Source of the DNA: Desulfobacteraceae bacterium | GTDB lineage: Bacteria > Desulfobacterota > Desulfobacteria > Desulfobacterales > JAABSP01 | Direction of reading: 5' to 3' | Length of the DNA stretch: 16,978 nucleotides | Assembly (NCBI GenBank): GCA_011390035.1 | Contig: JAABTE010000017.1 | Span: 1-16,978 of the forward strand | Shown: positions 1-7,563 of the stretch, piece by piece | Layout of the letters: each line of letters opens with the position of its first letter | How positions within the stretch are numbered: the first letter of the stretch is position 1 | Translations under genes and position numbers: made by a program | The notes under the pieces: model-generated | The model's database searches: none | Seen by the model: the letters and a program-made list of their open reading frames with translations, nothing else | Told to the model about the DNA's origin: nothing

Positions 1-866
1 TGTGTTTCCAGCAGTCCCATGCCGTCCCGGAGCCTGTCCAGAATGGCACGGTAGCCGGCGGCGGTGGCACCCATCTCGGGAACCCGCTCATGGAGAAGCG
101 ACAGGGGGATGAGCGCCCGCTCCGGCCCATCCACGGGAAAGCCTTCAGGAAGGGATGCTGTCAGAACCGCCGCCGTTTCCGGATTGGCGGCCATTTCCAT
201 CAGGGATTCGGAAATGAGGCCGGCCAGATAGCGCCGGGACCGGAAGCCGTAATGGGCCGCGGCATCGTCCGTTTCCGGCGCCGATGAATCGCGCACGATG
301 AACGGATGCGTGGCCATGACCTTCCGAAGCGCGGCCAGGCGGCTGGGAAAATCATCGGCGATGCGGATCTCGATGTTCGGCTCCTGCCAGGATCTGACAA
401 AGGCCAGCTCGTCGGCAAGGGCGTCGAGCCATTTATCCCGCCATTGCGCCTCGCCCCCCAGGGAGGGGGCGGCCCTGGCCAGGGCCTGGTAGGTCTCCAG
501 CTTCTCCAGCCGGCGCCGGTTGGGGGGCGCCGGCTCCCTCAGCGCCGCCTCCACCCGCCGCTGAAACGCCGCGTCCAATTCCGATAGCGCCCGGCCGAAA
601 AAGCCGATTCGGGCCATGGCCCCGCCATGGATCTTCTGTATCCGCTCGATCTCGGCGGCGTCGATGTGCTCCAGTTGGCCGGCGGCCAGCCGCTCCGTCA
701 TGTTCCGGATGAACCACTCGTCCTGGCGCTTGATGGTGTAAAGGGGGATGAGGACCACGGCGAGGCAAAGAACGAGTGTGGGGGCGGCCACGGCCACGGT
801 CCGGAGGGCCTGCCTTTGCCCGGAATCGGGCTGGCCGGGCTGCCCCTCTTGCCGTTGCGCGCTCAG
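1..866 (-). CDS. Unrecognised single-pass membrane protein, incomplete at the window edge
   Basis: An open frame with no stop runs leftwards from about 866 off the left end of the window, so the C-terminus is missing. The product begins with a short Gln/Gly-rich stretch, then a hydrophobic segment (VAVAAPTLVLCLAVVLIPLY) that fits a signal anchor, then a mostly helical, charged extracytoplasmic or cytoplasmic part with Arg/Glu-rich segments. I do not recognise the family. The start is uncertain. No ATG lies before the hydrophobic segment. A CTG at 866 overlaps the upstream stop codon and has AGGGG a few bases upstream; GTG codons at 797 and 791 are alternatives, though they would place the start inside the membrane segment. 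It sits immediately after the prohead-protease-like gene and overlaps its end, which suggests cotranscription and perhaps a joint function at the membrane. Reality of the gene is fairly secure from the long open frame and normal codon use; the function is unknown. Confidence 0.6.
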   Translation of the reverse strand, partial: MSAQRQEGQPGQPDSGQRQALRTVAVAAPTLVLCLAVVLIPLYTIKRQDEWFIRNMTERLAAGQLEHIDAAEIERIQKIHGGAMARIGFFGRALSELDAAFQRRVEAALREPAPPNRRRLEKLETYQALARAAPSLGGEAQWRDKWLDALADELAFVRSWQEPNIEIRIADDFPSRLAALRKVMATHPFIVRDSSAPETDDAAAHYGFRSRRYLAGLISESLMEMAANPETAAVLTASLPEGFPVDGPERALIPLSLLHERVPEMGATAAGYRAILDRLRDGMGLLET

Positions 867-1870
867 AACAGCCCCTTGAGGAAAAACACGATCATAAAAA
901 CGGCAACGGCGTAAAAGAGGACATCCACGATACCGAAGCCGATCCACTTCCGGACCCTGGCAATGCCGACAATGCCGAATTCGGTCGCATGGTCCCCGGT
1001 GGCAATGCCGAATTCGGCCGTCCGGTCCCCGGTGGCGATGCCAAATTCGGTAGTCCGGTTCCCGGTGGCGATGCCAAATTCGGACGTCCGGTTCCCGACG
1101 GCATCCAGGGGAACCTCCATTGACCGGGCCAGGGGGGTGTTTTCGCCGGCCGCCAGGGGTTCCGACATGCCTTCTGCCGCCGTCGGGGCTTCAGCGCCCC
1201 CCCAGAGGGCCGCCATGACCGTTTCGTCGGGGGCCTCCCAGTCTGCCAGGGGGCGGGTGTCGGCCGGCAGCGTCTCCGCCAGCGGCAGATCCGCCGGCGG
1301 CCAGGGCGCCTTCCCCTCCTCCGGCAGGTCCGAAAGGGGCAGATAGGATCGGGCCGTGGCCCGCTGGTCCGCGCCGATGGCGGTGACAGACAGCTCTTTT
1401 AAATGCCAGCAGAGGGTCACCTTGGCCGGCCCGCTTCGCACGGCGCCGCCGATGACGCGGGTTTCGCCGTCCGCAAGGTAGATCGCCTCCGTGGGCATGT
1501 AGCCCACGGAAAAATCGGTGAGGTGGCCGTCCCGCACGTTGATGGCGGCGTCGCGGCCGGCCTCGGTGTCGGAAAAGCGCACCCGGCACTCGAGGGTATC
1601 GCCCTTTCTGGCAAACCCGCCGGCGCTGCCCAAAACACCAGACACGGTGGCGCGGTTGTGGCTGTCCAGCAGGGGCACCCGCCCCTCCGGCGGCAGCCGG
1701 GCGCCCTCGAGGATCAGGATCTCATCCACGAAATCGCCCCGCCCCGGGTCCCAGACGCGCACCGGGCTCTCGGTGACGGCCGTCACCGCAACGGAGCGGC
1801 CGGCCGCGTCGAAGGTCTGCGGCCTGAAGCCGGCGCCGGCGGCGTTGCGGGTGAAAATGGCATCAGTCAT
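863..1870 (-). CDS. HK97-type prohead-protease-like protein with repeat region and C-terminal membrane anchor
   Basis: The N-terminal part (about residues 10-175) resembles the phage prohead protease family (S78/U35 type, herpesvirus-assemblin fold). It has the His motif in VPLLDSHNRATVSGVLG (His71), the family pattern of a hydrophilic strand followed by RDGHLTDFSVGY (Ser121), and the closing LKELSVTAIGAD segment (Glu159). The expected catalytic His and Ser are therefore present. After a Pro/Ala/Glu-rich linker (about 180-255) come four 11-residue repeats (consensus GnRTtEFGIAT, about 259-300) and a hydrophobic stretch at about 309-332 that should anchor the C-terminus in the membrane. Ordinary phage prohead proteases lack such a tail. 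The ATG is preceded by GGAG at suitable spacing and lies 18 bases after the rng stop, which suggests cotranscription with rng. No capsid, portal or terminase gene is visible next to it. It could be a domesticated phage gene or the edge of a prophage lying further left. Confidence 0.75.
   Translation of the reverse strand: MTDAIFTRNAAGAGFRPQTFDAAGRSVAVTAVTESPVRVWDPGRGDFVDEILILEGARLPPEGRVPLLDSHNRATVSGVLGSAGGFARKGDTLECRVRFSDTEAGRDAAINVRDGHLTDFSVGYMPTEAIYLADGETRVIGGAVRSGPAKVTLCWHLKELSVTAIGADQRATARSYLPLSDLPEEGKAPWPPADLPLAETLPADTRPLADWEAPDETVMAALWGGAEAPTAAEGMSEPLAAGENTPLARSMEVPLDAVGNRTSEFGIATGNRTTEFGIATGDRTAEFGIATGDHATEFGIVGIARVRKWIGFGIVDVLFYAVAVFMIVFFLKGLF
971..1102 (-). repeat. Four tandem 33-bp repeats encoding 11-residue units
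   Basis: Four head-to-tail copies of a 33-base unit lie at 971-1003, 1004-1036, 1037-1069 and 1070-1102. They keep the reading frame of the minus-strand prohead-protease-like gene and encode GNRTSEFGIAT, GNRTTEFGIAT, GDRTAEFGIAT and GDHATEFGIVG-like units. Copies differ mainly at third positions and at the residue before Glu, which suggests expansion by slippage or recombination followed by drift under coding constraint. Confidence 0.9.
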
Positions 1871-1888
1871 GGCATCGTCTCCGCGCCC

Positions 1889-3421
1889 CTATTCCCGCAG
1901 CACCTCGAAGATATCGAATTCCTCCATGTGATAATCGGCGGTGGGATAGATCTCGATCTTGCCCCCGATGTGGCGCTCCAGGGCGGAAATGATCTGGCTC
2001 TCCTCGTCATGGAGCAGCTCGGCGATCTCGGGGTTGACCCGCAGGGTCAGCTTCAACCCCCTGAAGTCCTGGGCCTCCCGGATCACCTCCCGATAGATGT
2101 TGTAGCAGATCGTCTGCCGGGAGATCAGATACCCTTCGCCCTCGCAGTAAAAGCAGGGCTCGCACAGGGTCCGGGTGAGGGAGCGGCGCACCCGCTTGCG
2201 GGTCATCTGCATCAGGCCCAGCTCCGACATGGGCAGGATGTGGGTCTTGGAGCGGTCCTTTTTCACCGCCTCTTTCAGGGCGTTATAGACCTTTTCCTGG
2301 TTGCTCTTTTTCTCCATGTCGATAAAATCGATGATGATTATCCCCCCGATGTCCCGCAGGCGGATCTGGTAGGCGATCTCTTTAACCGCCTCCAGGTTGG
2401 TCTTTAAAATCGTCTCCTCCAGGTTGTGCTTGCCCACATAGCGGCCGGTGTTCACGTCTATGGCCACCAGGGCCTCGGTCTGCTCGATGATGATGTAGCC
2501 GCCGGATTTGAGCCACACCTTGCGCTTCAGGGCCCGGGAGATGTCCCCCTCCAGGTTGTAGGCGTCGAATAGCGGCTCGCCGCCCTCGTACAGCTCCACG
2601 GAATCCTTGAGGCCGGGCATGAAGGTGTCCAGAAAGGAGCGGATGGCGTCGTAGCCCTCCCTGCTGTCGATCACCACCTTTTCCGCCTCGTCCAGCAGAA
2701 GATCCCGCACGGCCCGAAGGCTCACGGTCAGCTCCCGGTGCAGCAGGGAGGGGGCCGGAGCGCCCTTGTATTTGGCCTGGATCGATTCCCACAGGTTGTT
2801 CAAAAAGGCCATCTCGTAGGTCAGCTTGGCCTCCCGCACCCCCTCGGCGGCCGTGCGCACTATGTAGCCCACGTTGTCCCGCCGCAGGCCCATCACCAGG
2901 TCCCTCAGGCGGCTGCGCTCGGCCTCGTCCTCGATGCGGCGGGAGACGCCCACATGGCCCGAGGTGGGCATCAGCACCAGAAAGCGGCCCGGCAGGGAGA
3001 TGTAGGTGGTGACCCTGGAGCCCTTGGTGCCCATGGGGCCCTTTGACACCTGGACCATGACCTCCAGCCCCTCGGTGAGCAGATCCTCAATGGGAGGCTG
3101 AACGGCCCGCCGCGGGGGGGCGTCCGCGGGCGGGGGCACCTCGTCCTCCGGGGCGCCGTTTTCCTCGAACAGGTCCTCGAAGACCTGGTGATCCACCGGC
3201 ATGATGTCGTCCACATAGATGAAGGCCGCCTGGCTCAGGCCCACGTCCACAAAGGCCGCCTGCATGCCGGGAAGCACCCGCTGAACCCGGCCCTTATAGA
3301 TGTTGCCGGCGATATCGGCGTCATCGCGCCTGCGGATATACAGCTCGGCGATGGTGCCGTCTTCCAGCAGCGCCACGCGGGTTTCATGATCGCTGGCGTT
3401 GATGACCAACTGCCTGTACAT
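1889..3421 (-). CDS. rng: Ribonuclease G (RNase E/G family)
   Basis: Single-strand-specific endoribonuclease of the RNase E/G family, acting in the cytoplasm on rRNA precursors and mRNA. At 510 residues the length fits RNase G rather than RNase E. The N-terminal S1 domain is clear (GNIYKGRVQRVLPGMQAAFVDVG, about 39-61) and is followed by an acidic, Pro-rich insertion at about 83-110. The catalytic Mg-binding aspartates are Asp322 in AIDVNTG and Asp365 in IIIIDFIDM, with the 43-residue spacing of E. coli RNase E D303/D346. The zinc-link cysteines appear as Cys423-x-x-Cys426 in PCFYCEGEG. The start ATG lies inside the 3' end of the upstream radical SAM gene (38-base overlap), pointing to translational coupling. 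The pairing of rng with this radical SAM family is a recurrent bacterial gene order. Confidence 0.95.
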   Translation of the reverse strand: MYRQLVINASDHETRVALLEDGTIAELYIRRRDDADIAGNIYKGRVQRVLPGMQAAFVDVGLSQAAFIYVDDIMPVDHQVFEDLFEENGAPEDEVPPPADAPPRRAVQPPIEDLLTEGLEVMVQVSKGPMGTKGSRVTTYISLPGRFLVLMPTSGHVGVSRRIEDEAERSRLRDLVMGLRRDNVGYIVRTAAEGVREAKLTYEMAFLNNLWESIQAKYKGAPAPSLLHRELTVSLRAVRDLLLDEAEKVVIDSREGYDAIRSFLDTFMPGLKDSVELYEGGEPLFDAYNLEGDISRALKRKVWLKSGGYIIIEQTEALVAIDVNTGRYVGKHNLEETILKTNLEAVKEIAYQIRLRDIGGIIIIDFIDMEKKSNQEKVYNALKEAVKKDRSKTHILPMSELGLMQMTRKRVRRSLTRTLCEPCFYCEGEGYLISRQTICYNIYREVIREAQDFRGLKLTLRVNPEIAELLHDEESQIISALERHIGGKIEIYPTADYHMEEFDIFEVLRE

Positions 3422-6047
3422 GGCTTTCCAGTTTAATGACGCGGACGCGCCCAGCGGACGCGGCGTCGAATCCGAATATTTGCATCAGCGCCTCGGCGGG
3501 CCGGACCATCCGGCCGGGGCCCTGTTCCAGGCAGAGCCTGAGGTATCCTGGCGACCGCCATTCCAATAACTGGATCATAGCCCGTAAATCAAATTTTTTC
3601 AACTTTCCCTTGCGATTTGTCCGCTCAATCACCGCCGATTCCAGCGCCAGAAAGGCGTCCGCCATGGCCTTGTCGAAAGGAAGGTCCTCGGGCGAGCGGA
3701 TCTCGTAAAGCGTATGCCGGTCCGTCTGGGGCGCCCCGCCCGGGGCGGGCCCGACCGCCACGATCCGCAGCCCCTCGGGCAGGCCCGGATTGACCTTTTC
3801 CGCCAGATCCTCCGACGCCCAGCGCCGGGCCACGGCGATGTCGAAAATCTCGTCGTGGCTCTCCATGCCCAGGGGAAGGGGATCGTCGAAGGCCACCTTC
3901 GGCATGGGGTGAAAGCCCTGGGAGTATTTCATGGGCGCACCGGCGCGGCGCAGGGCCCGGGTCAGCAGATTCACCATCTCCAGGTGGCCGAAGAACCGGG
4001 CGGGACCTAGTTTTTCATAATGGACCCGAAGCTTTTTAAAGTCGCCGCCGTCCCCGGCCGAACCGCCGGCCGCCGGACTGCCGCCCCCCGGACCGCCGCT
4101 TCCCGGACTGACGCCCGCCGAACCGCCGGCCGCAGGACTGCCGCCTCCCGGACCGCCGCTCAATGATCCGACCTCCGCCCGGGCGGCCCCCATTTCCGCC
4201 GGCGCGGACGCCATGGGCGGATGGCGAAGGGGCGCAAGGGTTTTAAAATCGCAGACGCCGCACCCCTGGCACTCCCCGAGGGAGCAGTCGGGGGTAAGCC
4301 GGCCGGCGAAGGCCCGCTCCCATTCCTCCCGCAGAAAATCCTTAGACACGATCCGGATATGATCCCAGGGCAGCGGCGCGTCAAGGGGCCGGGAGCGGGA
4401 CACCTCGGCGTCGGCGTCGATGCCGGTTTCGGCCAGGGCCGCGGCCCACCGGTCGGCCCTGAAGTGATCGCTCCATCCGTCCAGGCGGCATCCGGCCCGA
4501 TAGGCGGCCTCCAGCAGCCGGCTCAGGGACCGGTCTCCCCGGGCGAAAAGGCCCTCCAGCCGGCTGATGTCCGGGCTCTGCCACTTGAGCCGGACGCCGG
4601 GCATCCGCAGCCGGTCCCGCAGCCAGTTGATCCGCTCCATGGCCTGGGCGGCATCCAGTTGCGCGGCCCACTGAAACGGGGCGTGGGGCTTGGGAATGAA
4701 GGCGCCCACGCTCACGTTTATATTCGGCCGGCCCCCGCCCGGCCCCCGGAGCTTTCGGAGCCGGTTCACAAGATCCACGATGCCGGCAAGGTCTTCCATC
4801 GTCTCGGTGGGCAGGCCGATCATGAAGTACAGCTTGATCACCCGCCAGCCCATCTCGAAGGCGGCCCCGACGGTATCCATGATGTCGGCCTCGGCGATGT
4901 TCTTGTTGATGACGTCCCGCAGCCGCTGGGTGCCGGCCTCCGGGGCGATGGTAAAGCCGGTCTTGCGCACCCGCCGGATCAGCTCCATCAGCTCCGGGGT
5001 AAGGGTGCCGGCCCGCAGCGACGGCAGGCTCACGGCCACCCGGTCTGCGGCGCACCGGGCCATCAGCCGGGTCATCAACGGGGCGATGTTGGCGTAGTCG
5101 CCGGCGCTAAGAGACAGCAGGGACAGGTCCTCGTACCCCGTTTGGCCCAGGCACCGGTCCGCCAGATCCAGCAGAGCCTCCGGCGAGCGCTCCCGCACGG
5201 GCCGGTAAATCATGCCGGCCTGGCAGAAGCGGCACCCCCGGGCGCATCCCCTGGCGATCTCGATGCGAAGCCGGTCATGCACCGGCTTTCCGAAGGGCAT
5301 CACCGGCGCCTCCGGAAAGGGGGCCGCGTCAAGGTCGTTGACAATGGCGCGTTGAATTGTTACATAATCCGAATATTTGGGAATCAGGCGAGGGCCTTCG
5401 GCCGCCTCGTCTCCGGACGGATGGAAAAAGCCGGGCACATAAACGCCCCGGATGCCGGCCCAGGCCCTTAAAAGGCCTTCCCTGTCCCCCGGCGACGAGC
5501 CGCTCCATTCGAGCCAGATCCGCGTCATCTCCTGGATGACGTCTTCCCCCTCTCCGATCACCATGGCGTCGAAAAAATCGGCCACCGGCTCCGGATTGCA
5601 CGCGCAGGGCCCGCCCGCGATGATCAGCGGATGCCCCCCGTTCCGGTCCGACGCCCGAAATGGGATGCCGGCCAGATCCAGCATGGTGAGGATGTTGGTA
5701 TAGTTGAGTTCGTAAAGCAGGCTGAACCCTATGATATCGAATCGGGCAAGGGGGGTTGCCGTTTCCAGGGAGGCCATGGGAAGGTGCGCCTCCCGCAGGG
5801 CCGCCTCCATGTCCGGAGCGGGGGCGAACACCCGCTCCGCGGCGATGTCCGGATGGCGGTTGAGGATGTGGTAGAGGATCTGCATCCCGAAATGGGAGGT
5901 GCCGATCTCGTACAGGTCCGGAAAGGCCAGGGCGAAACGCAGTCGAACCGTTCCCGGCGGCTTGCGGACCGCGTTGATCTCCGTGCCCAGATACCGGCTG
6001 GGGCCGGAGACGCACGGCAAGATGTCTTGAACGCTTTTGTCGATCAT
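3384..6047 (-). CDS. Radical SAM protein (TIGR03960-like) fused to a DUF2344 domain (TIGR03936-like)
   Basis: The 887-residue protein starts with a B12-binding-like region (about 1-200, including GGPCACNPEPVADFFDAMVIGEGE). A radical SAM core follows, with the 4Fe-4S motif CARGCRFC (Cys268, Cys272, Cys275), expected to cleave S-adenosylmethionine reductively. Later Cys residues in CSLGECQGCGVCDFK may hold a second metal site. After a Gly/Ser/Pro-rich linker (about 625-667), the C-terminal domain from LRVHYEKLGPARFFGHLEM onward matches the DUF2344 family. In many bacteria these two parts are separate adjacent genes or a fusion, usually next to RNase E/G. The substrate is not established; a role in RNA or ribosome modification is only suggested by the neighbourhood. 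It is the first gene of its operon, with a promoter immediately upstream and no visible Shine-Dalgarno sequence before the ATG. Confidence 0.9.
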   Translation of the reverse strand: MIDKSVQDILPCVSGPSRYLGTEINAVRKPPGTVRLRFALAFPDLYEIGTSHFGMQILYHILNRHPDIAAERVFAPAPDMEAALREAHLPMASLETATPLARFDIIGFSLLYELNYTNILTMLDLAGIPFRASDRNGGHPLIIAGGPCACNPEPVADFFDAMVIGEGEDVIQEMTRIWLEWSGSSPGDREGLLRAWAGIRGVYVPGFFHPSGDEAAEGPRLIPKYSDYVTIQRAIVNDLDAAPFPEAPVMPFGKPVHDRLRIEIARGCARGCRFCQAGMIYRPVRERSPEALLDLADRCLGQTGYEDLSLLSLSAGDYANIAPLMTRLMARCAADRVAVSLPSLRAGTLTPELMELIRRVRKTGFTIAPEAGTQRLRDVINKNIAEADIMDTVGAAFEMGWRVIKLYFMIGLPTETMEDLAGIVDLVNRLRKLRGPGGGRPNINVSVGAFIPKPHAPFQWAAQLDAAQAMERINWLRDRLRMPGVRLKWQSPDISRLEGLFARGDRSLSRLLEAAYRAGCRLDGWSDHFRADRWAAALAETGIDADAEVSRSRPLDAPLPWDHIRIVSKDFLREEWERAFAGRLTPDCSLGECQGCGVCDFKTLAPLRHPPMASAPAEMGAARAEVGSLSGGPGGGSPAAGGSAGVSPGSGGPGGGSPAAGGSAGDGGDFKKLRVHYEKLGPARFFGHLEMVNLLTRALRRAGAPMKYSQGFHPMPKVAFDDPLPLGMESHDEIFDIAVARRWASEDLAEKVNPGLPEGLRIVAVGPAPGGAPQTDRHTLYEIRSPEDLPFDKAMADAFLALESAVIERTNRKGKLKKFDLRAMIQLLEWRSPGYLRLCLEQGPGRMVRPAEALMQIFGFDAASAGRVRVIKLESHVQAVGHQRQRS
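4057..4160 (-). repeat. Two 44-bp direct repeats with 60-bp period in the radical SAM linker
   Basis: Near-identical 44-base units at 4057-4100 and 4117-4160 (about two mismatches) sit exactly 60 bases apart. They encode a duplicated 20-residue Gly/Ser/Pro-rich block (GGPGGGSPAAGGSAG) in the linker between the radical SAM core and the DUF2344 domain. The repeat keeps the frame and only lengthens a flexible linker. Confidence 0.9.
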
Positions 6048-6177
6048 GATATATGTGAAAATGTATTAAAATTAGGTTTTAAAACCGCGTCAAATCGATT
6101 ATCTTGCGATAGTCCGTTTTCAGTTGAGGCGGATGAATGCCAACACCAAGCGGAAAGTATAAGGCAAAACACATCAG
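6048..6177. other. Divergent intergenic region between the minus-strand and plus-strand operons
   Basis: This 130-base AT-richer gap is the only place in the window where transcription diverges. It holds the minus-strand promoter described separately. I looked for a plus-strand promoter for the HtrA gene and found none with convincing -35 and -10 boxes at 16-18 base spacing; TTGCGA at 6104-6109 lacks a matching -10. No terminator or RNA structure is evident. Confidence 0.6.
6065..6093 (-). promoter_or_regulatory. Sigma-70-like promoter for the radical SAM / rng operon
   Basis: Read on the minus strand, TTGACG (6088-6093) and TTTAAT (6065-6070) are separated by exactly 17 bases, each one mismatch from the -35 and -10 consensus. 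The predicted transcription start near 6058 leaves a leader of only about 10 bases before the ATG at 6047, and no Shine-Dalgarno is seen in it. The spacer holds the perfect palindrome GGTTTTAAAACC at 6075-6086, a possible operator. Confidence 0.6.
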
Positions 6178-7548
6178 ATGCCAATATCAAAAGCCGTTAT
6201 CATTCGGACATTCTCGCTGACGCTTCTGGCGGCCCTGTGCGCCGCTGGATCGTCGGTCCCGCCGGCCGGGGCCGTTTCCAGGGAGACGCCGGTGGTGATC
6301 GCCGCACGAAAGGCGGCCCCGGCCGTAGTCAACATCGGCTCCCGCCGCGAGGTGGCCGTCCACCCCTTCGGGGGTTTTGGAATGAATCCCTTCTTCGACT
6401 CCTTTTTCAAGGATTTTCTCGACCCGGGCCGCGAGCGCCGGGAGACTTACGCAAGCCTGGGCTCGGGGGTGATCATCGACGGCGGCGAGGGGCTGATCCT
6501 GACCAACGCCCACGTTGCGGCCGGCGCCGGCCAGATCATCGTCACCCTCAAGGACGAGCGGGAGTTTCCCGCGCGGGTGGCCGGCATGGCCCCGGCCTAT
6601 GACCTGGCGCTGCTGCGGATCGAGGCGGGAAATCCCCTGCCGGCGGTGGAGATGGGCGATTCCGACGACCTGATGATCGGGGAAACCGTGATCGCCATCG
6701 GCAACCCCTTCGGCTTCTCCCACACCGTCACCACCGGGGTCGTCAGCGCCGTCAACCGCAGTGTGCGCACTGAGGACAGGGTCTATCACAACTTCATCCA
6801 GACGGACGCATCCATCAATCCTGGCAACAGCGGCGGGCCCCTGCTCAACATCAACGGCGAGCTGATCGGGATCAACACGGCCATCTTCGCCAAGGCCCAG
6901 GGCATCGGCTTCGCTATCCCCATCACCCAGGCCCGGCGGATCATCGCGGATCTGATCGAATACGGCGAGGTGATCCCCGGCTGGCTGGGGCTGCTGGCCC
7001 AGGATTTGGACGCCAGGGTGGCCCGCTACATGGATCTGCCCCGGGGCATCATGGGGGCGCTGATCCGGGAGGTGGAGCCGGGCAGCCCGGCGGAGCGTGC
7101 CGGCGTCCGGGCCGGAGACGTGCTGCTGTCGGTCAAGGATCGGGACCTGGCCTCCGCGGATGACTACCGCATGGCCCTGCGGGGCATTCCCGCCCGGGAA
7201 AAGGTGACGATGCGCATCTGGCGGGAGGGGGAAAAACTGAGCCTGACCGCCGTAACCGAGCCCTTCCCCGAGGAACTGGCCCCGGAACTGGCCTTCCGCC
7301 TCTTCGGCATCCGCGCGCGGGACGCCGGCAAATCCGCCCCCGGCGTCGTTATCACCGAGACGCGCCGGGGCGCCTTTCTGGACCGGATCGGGGTCCGGCC
7401 CGGCGACGTGGTGCTGCAAATAGACGACGCGCCGGTCAATTCCGCGGCGGAATTTTATCGGATCGCGGCGCGGTACCGGAATCAGTCCTCGGCGGCGCTG
7501 CTGCTTCGGCGGGGCGATCGGGCCTATCATATCACGGTGAGCTTCTGA
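6178..7548 (+). CDS. HtrA/Deg-family periplasmic serine protease with two PDZ domains
   Basis: ATP-independent protease/chaperone of the DegP/DegQ type, exported to the periplasm. The N-terminus has a signal peptide (basic start, hydrophobic core, likely cleavage after PPAGA near residue 32). The trypsin-like domain carries the full triad: His112 in LTNAHV, Asp142 in YDLALLRI and Ser218 in GNSGGPL. Two PDZ domains follow: about 268-358 (GWLGLLAQDLD, with SPAERAGVRAGDVLLSV) and about 366-454 (GAFLDRIGVRPGDVVLQID). A length of 456 residues fits degP/degQ homologues. It may lead the plus-strand block: the next gene starts 15 bases after its stop. The ribosome-binding site is weak (AAGG well upstream of the ATG). 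Assignment to DegP, DegQ or DegS cannot be made from sequence reading alone, though two PDZ domains argue against DegS. Confidence 0.93.
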   Translation: MPISKAVIIRTFSLTLLAALCAAGSSVPPAGAVSRETPVVIAARKAAPAVVNIGSRREVAVHPFGGFGMNPFFDSFFKDFLDPGRERRETYASLGSGVIIDGGEGLILTNAHVAAGAGQIIVTLKDEREFPARVAGMAPAYDLALLRIEAGNPLPAVEMGDSDDLMIGETVIAIGNPFGFSHTVTTGVVSAVNRSVRTEDRVYHNFIQTDASINPGNSGGPLLNINGELIGINTAIFAKAQGIGFAIPITQARRIIADLIEYGEVIPGWLGLLAQDLDARVARYMDLPRGIMGALIREVEPGSPAERAGVRAGDVLLSVKDRDLASADDYRMALRGIPAREKVTMRIWREGEKLSLTAVTEPFPEELAPELAFRLFGIRARDAGKSAPGVVITETRRGAFLDRIGVRPGDVVLQIDDAPVNSAAEFYRIAARYRNQSSAALLLRRGDRAYHITVSF

Positions 7549-7563
7549 AAAGCGGGTCATGCC

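Noticed and set aside
971..1102. CRISPR-like array
   Set aside because: Units are contiguous 33-bp tandem repeats with no spacers and encode in-frame protein repeats.
1403..2407. 334-residue plus-strand open frame
   Set aside because: Crosses from the prohead-protease-like gene into rng on the opposite strand and has shadow composition.
4221..5471. 416-residue plus-strand open frame
   Set aside because: Antisense shadow of the radical SAM gene.
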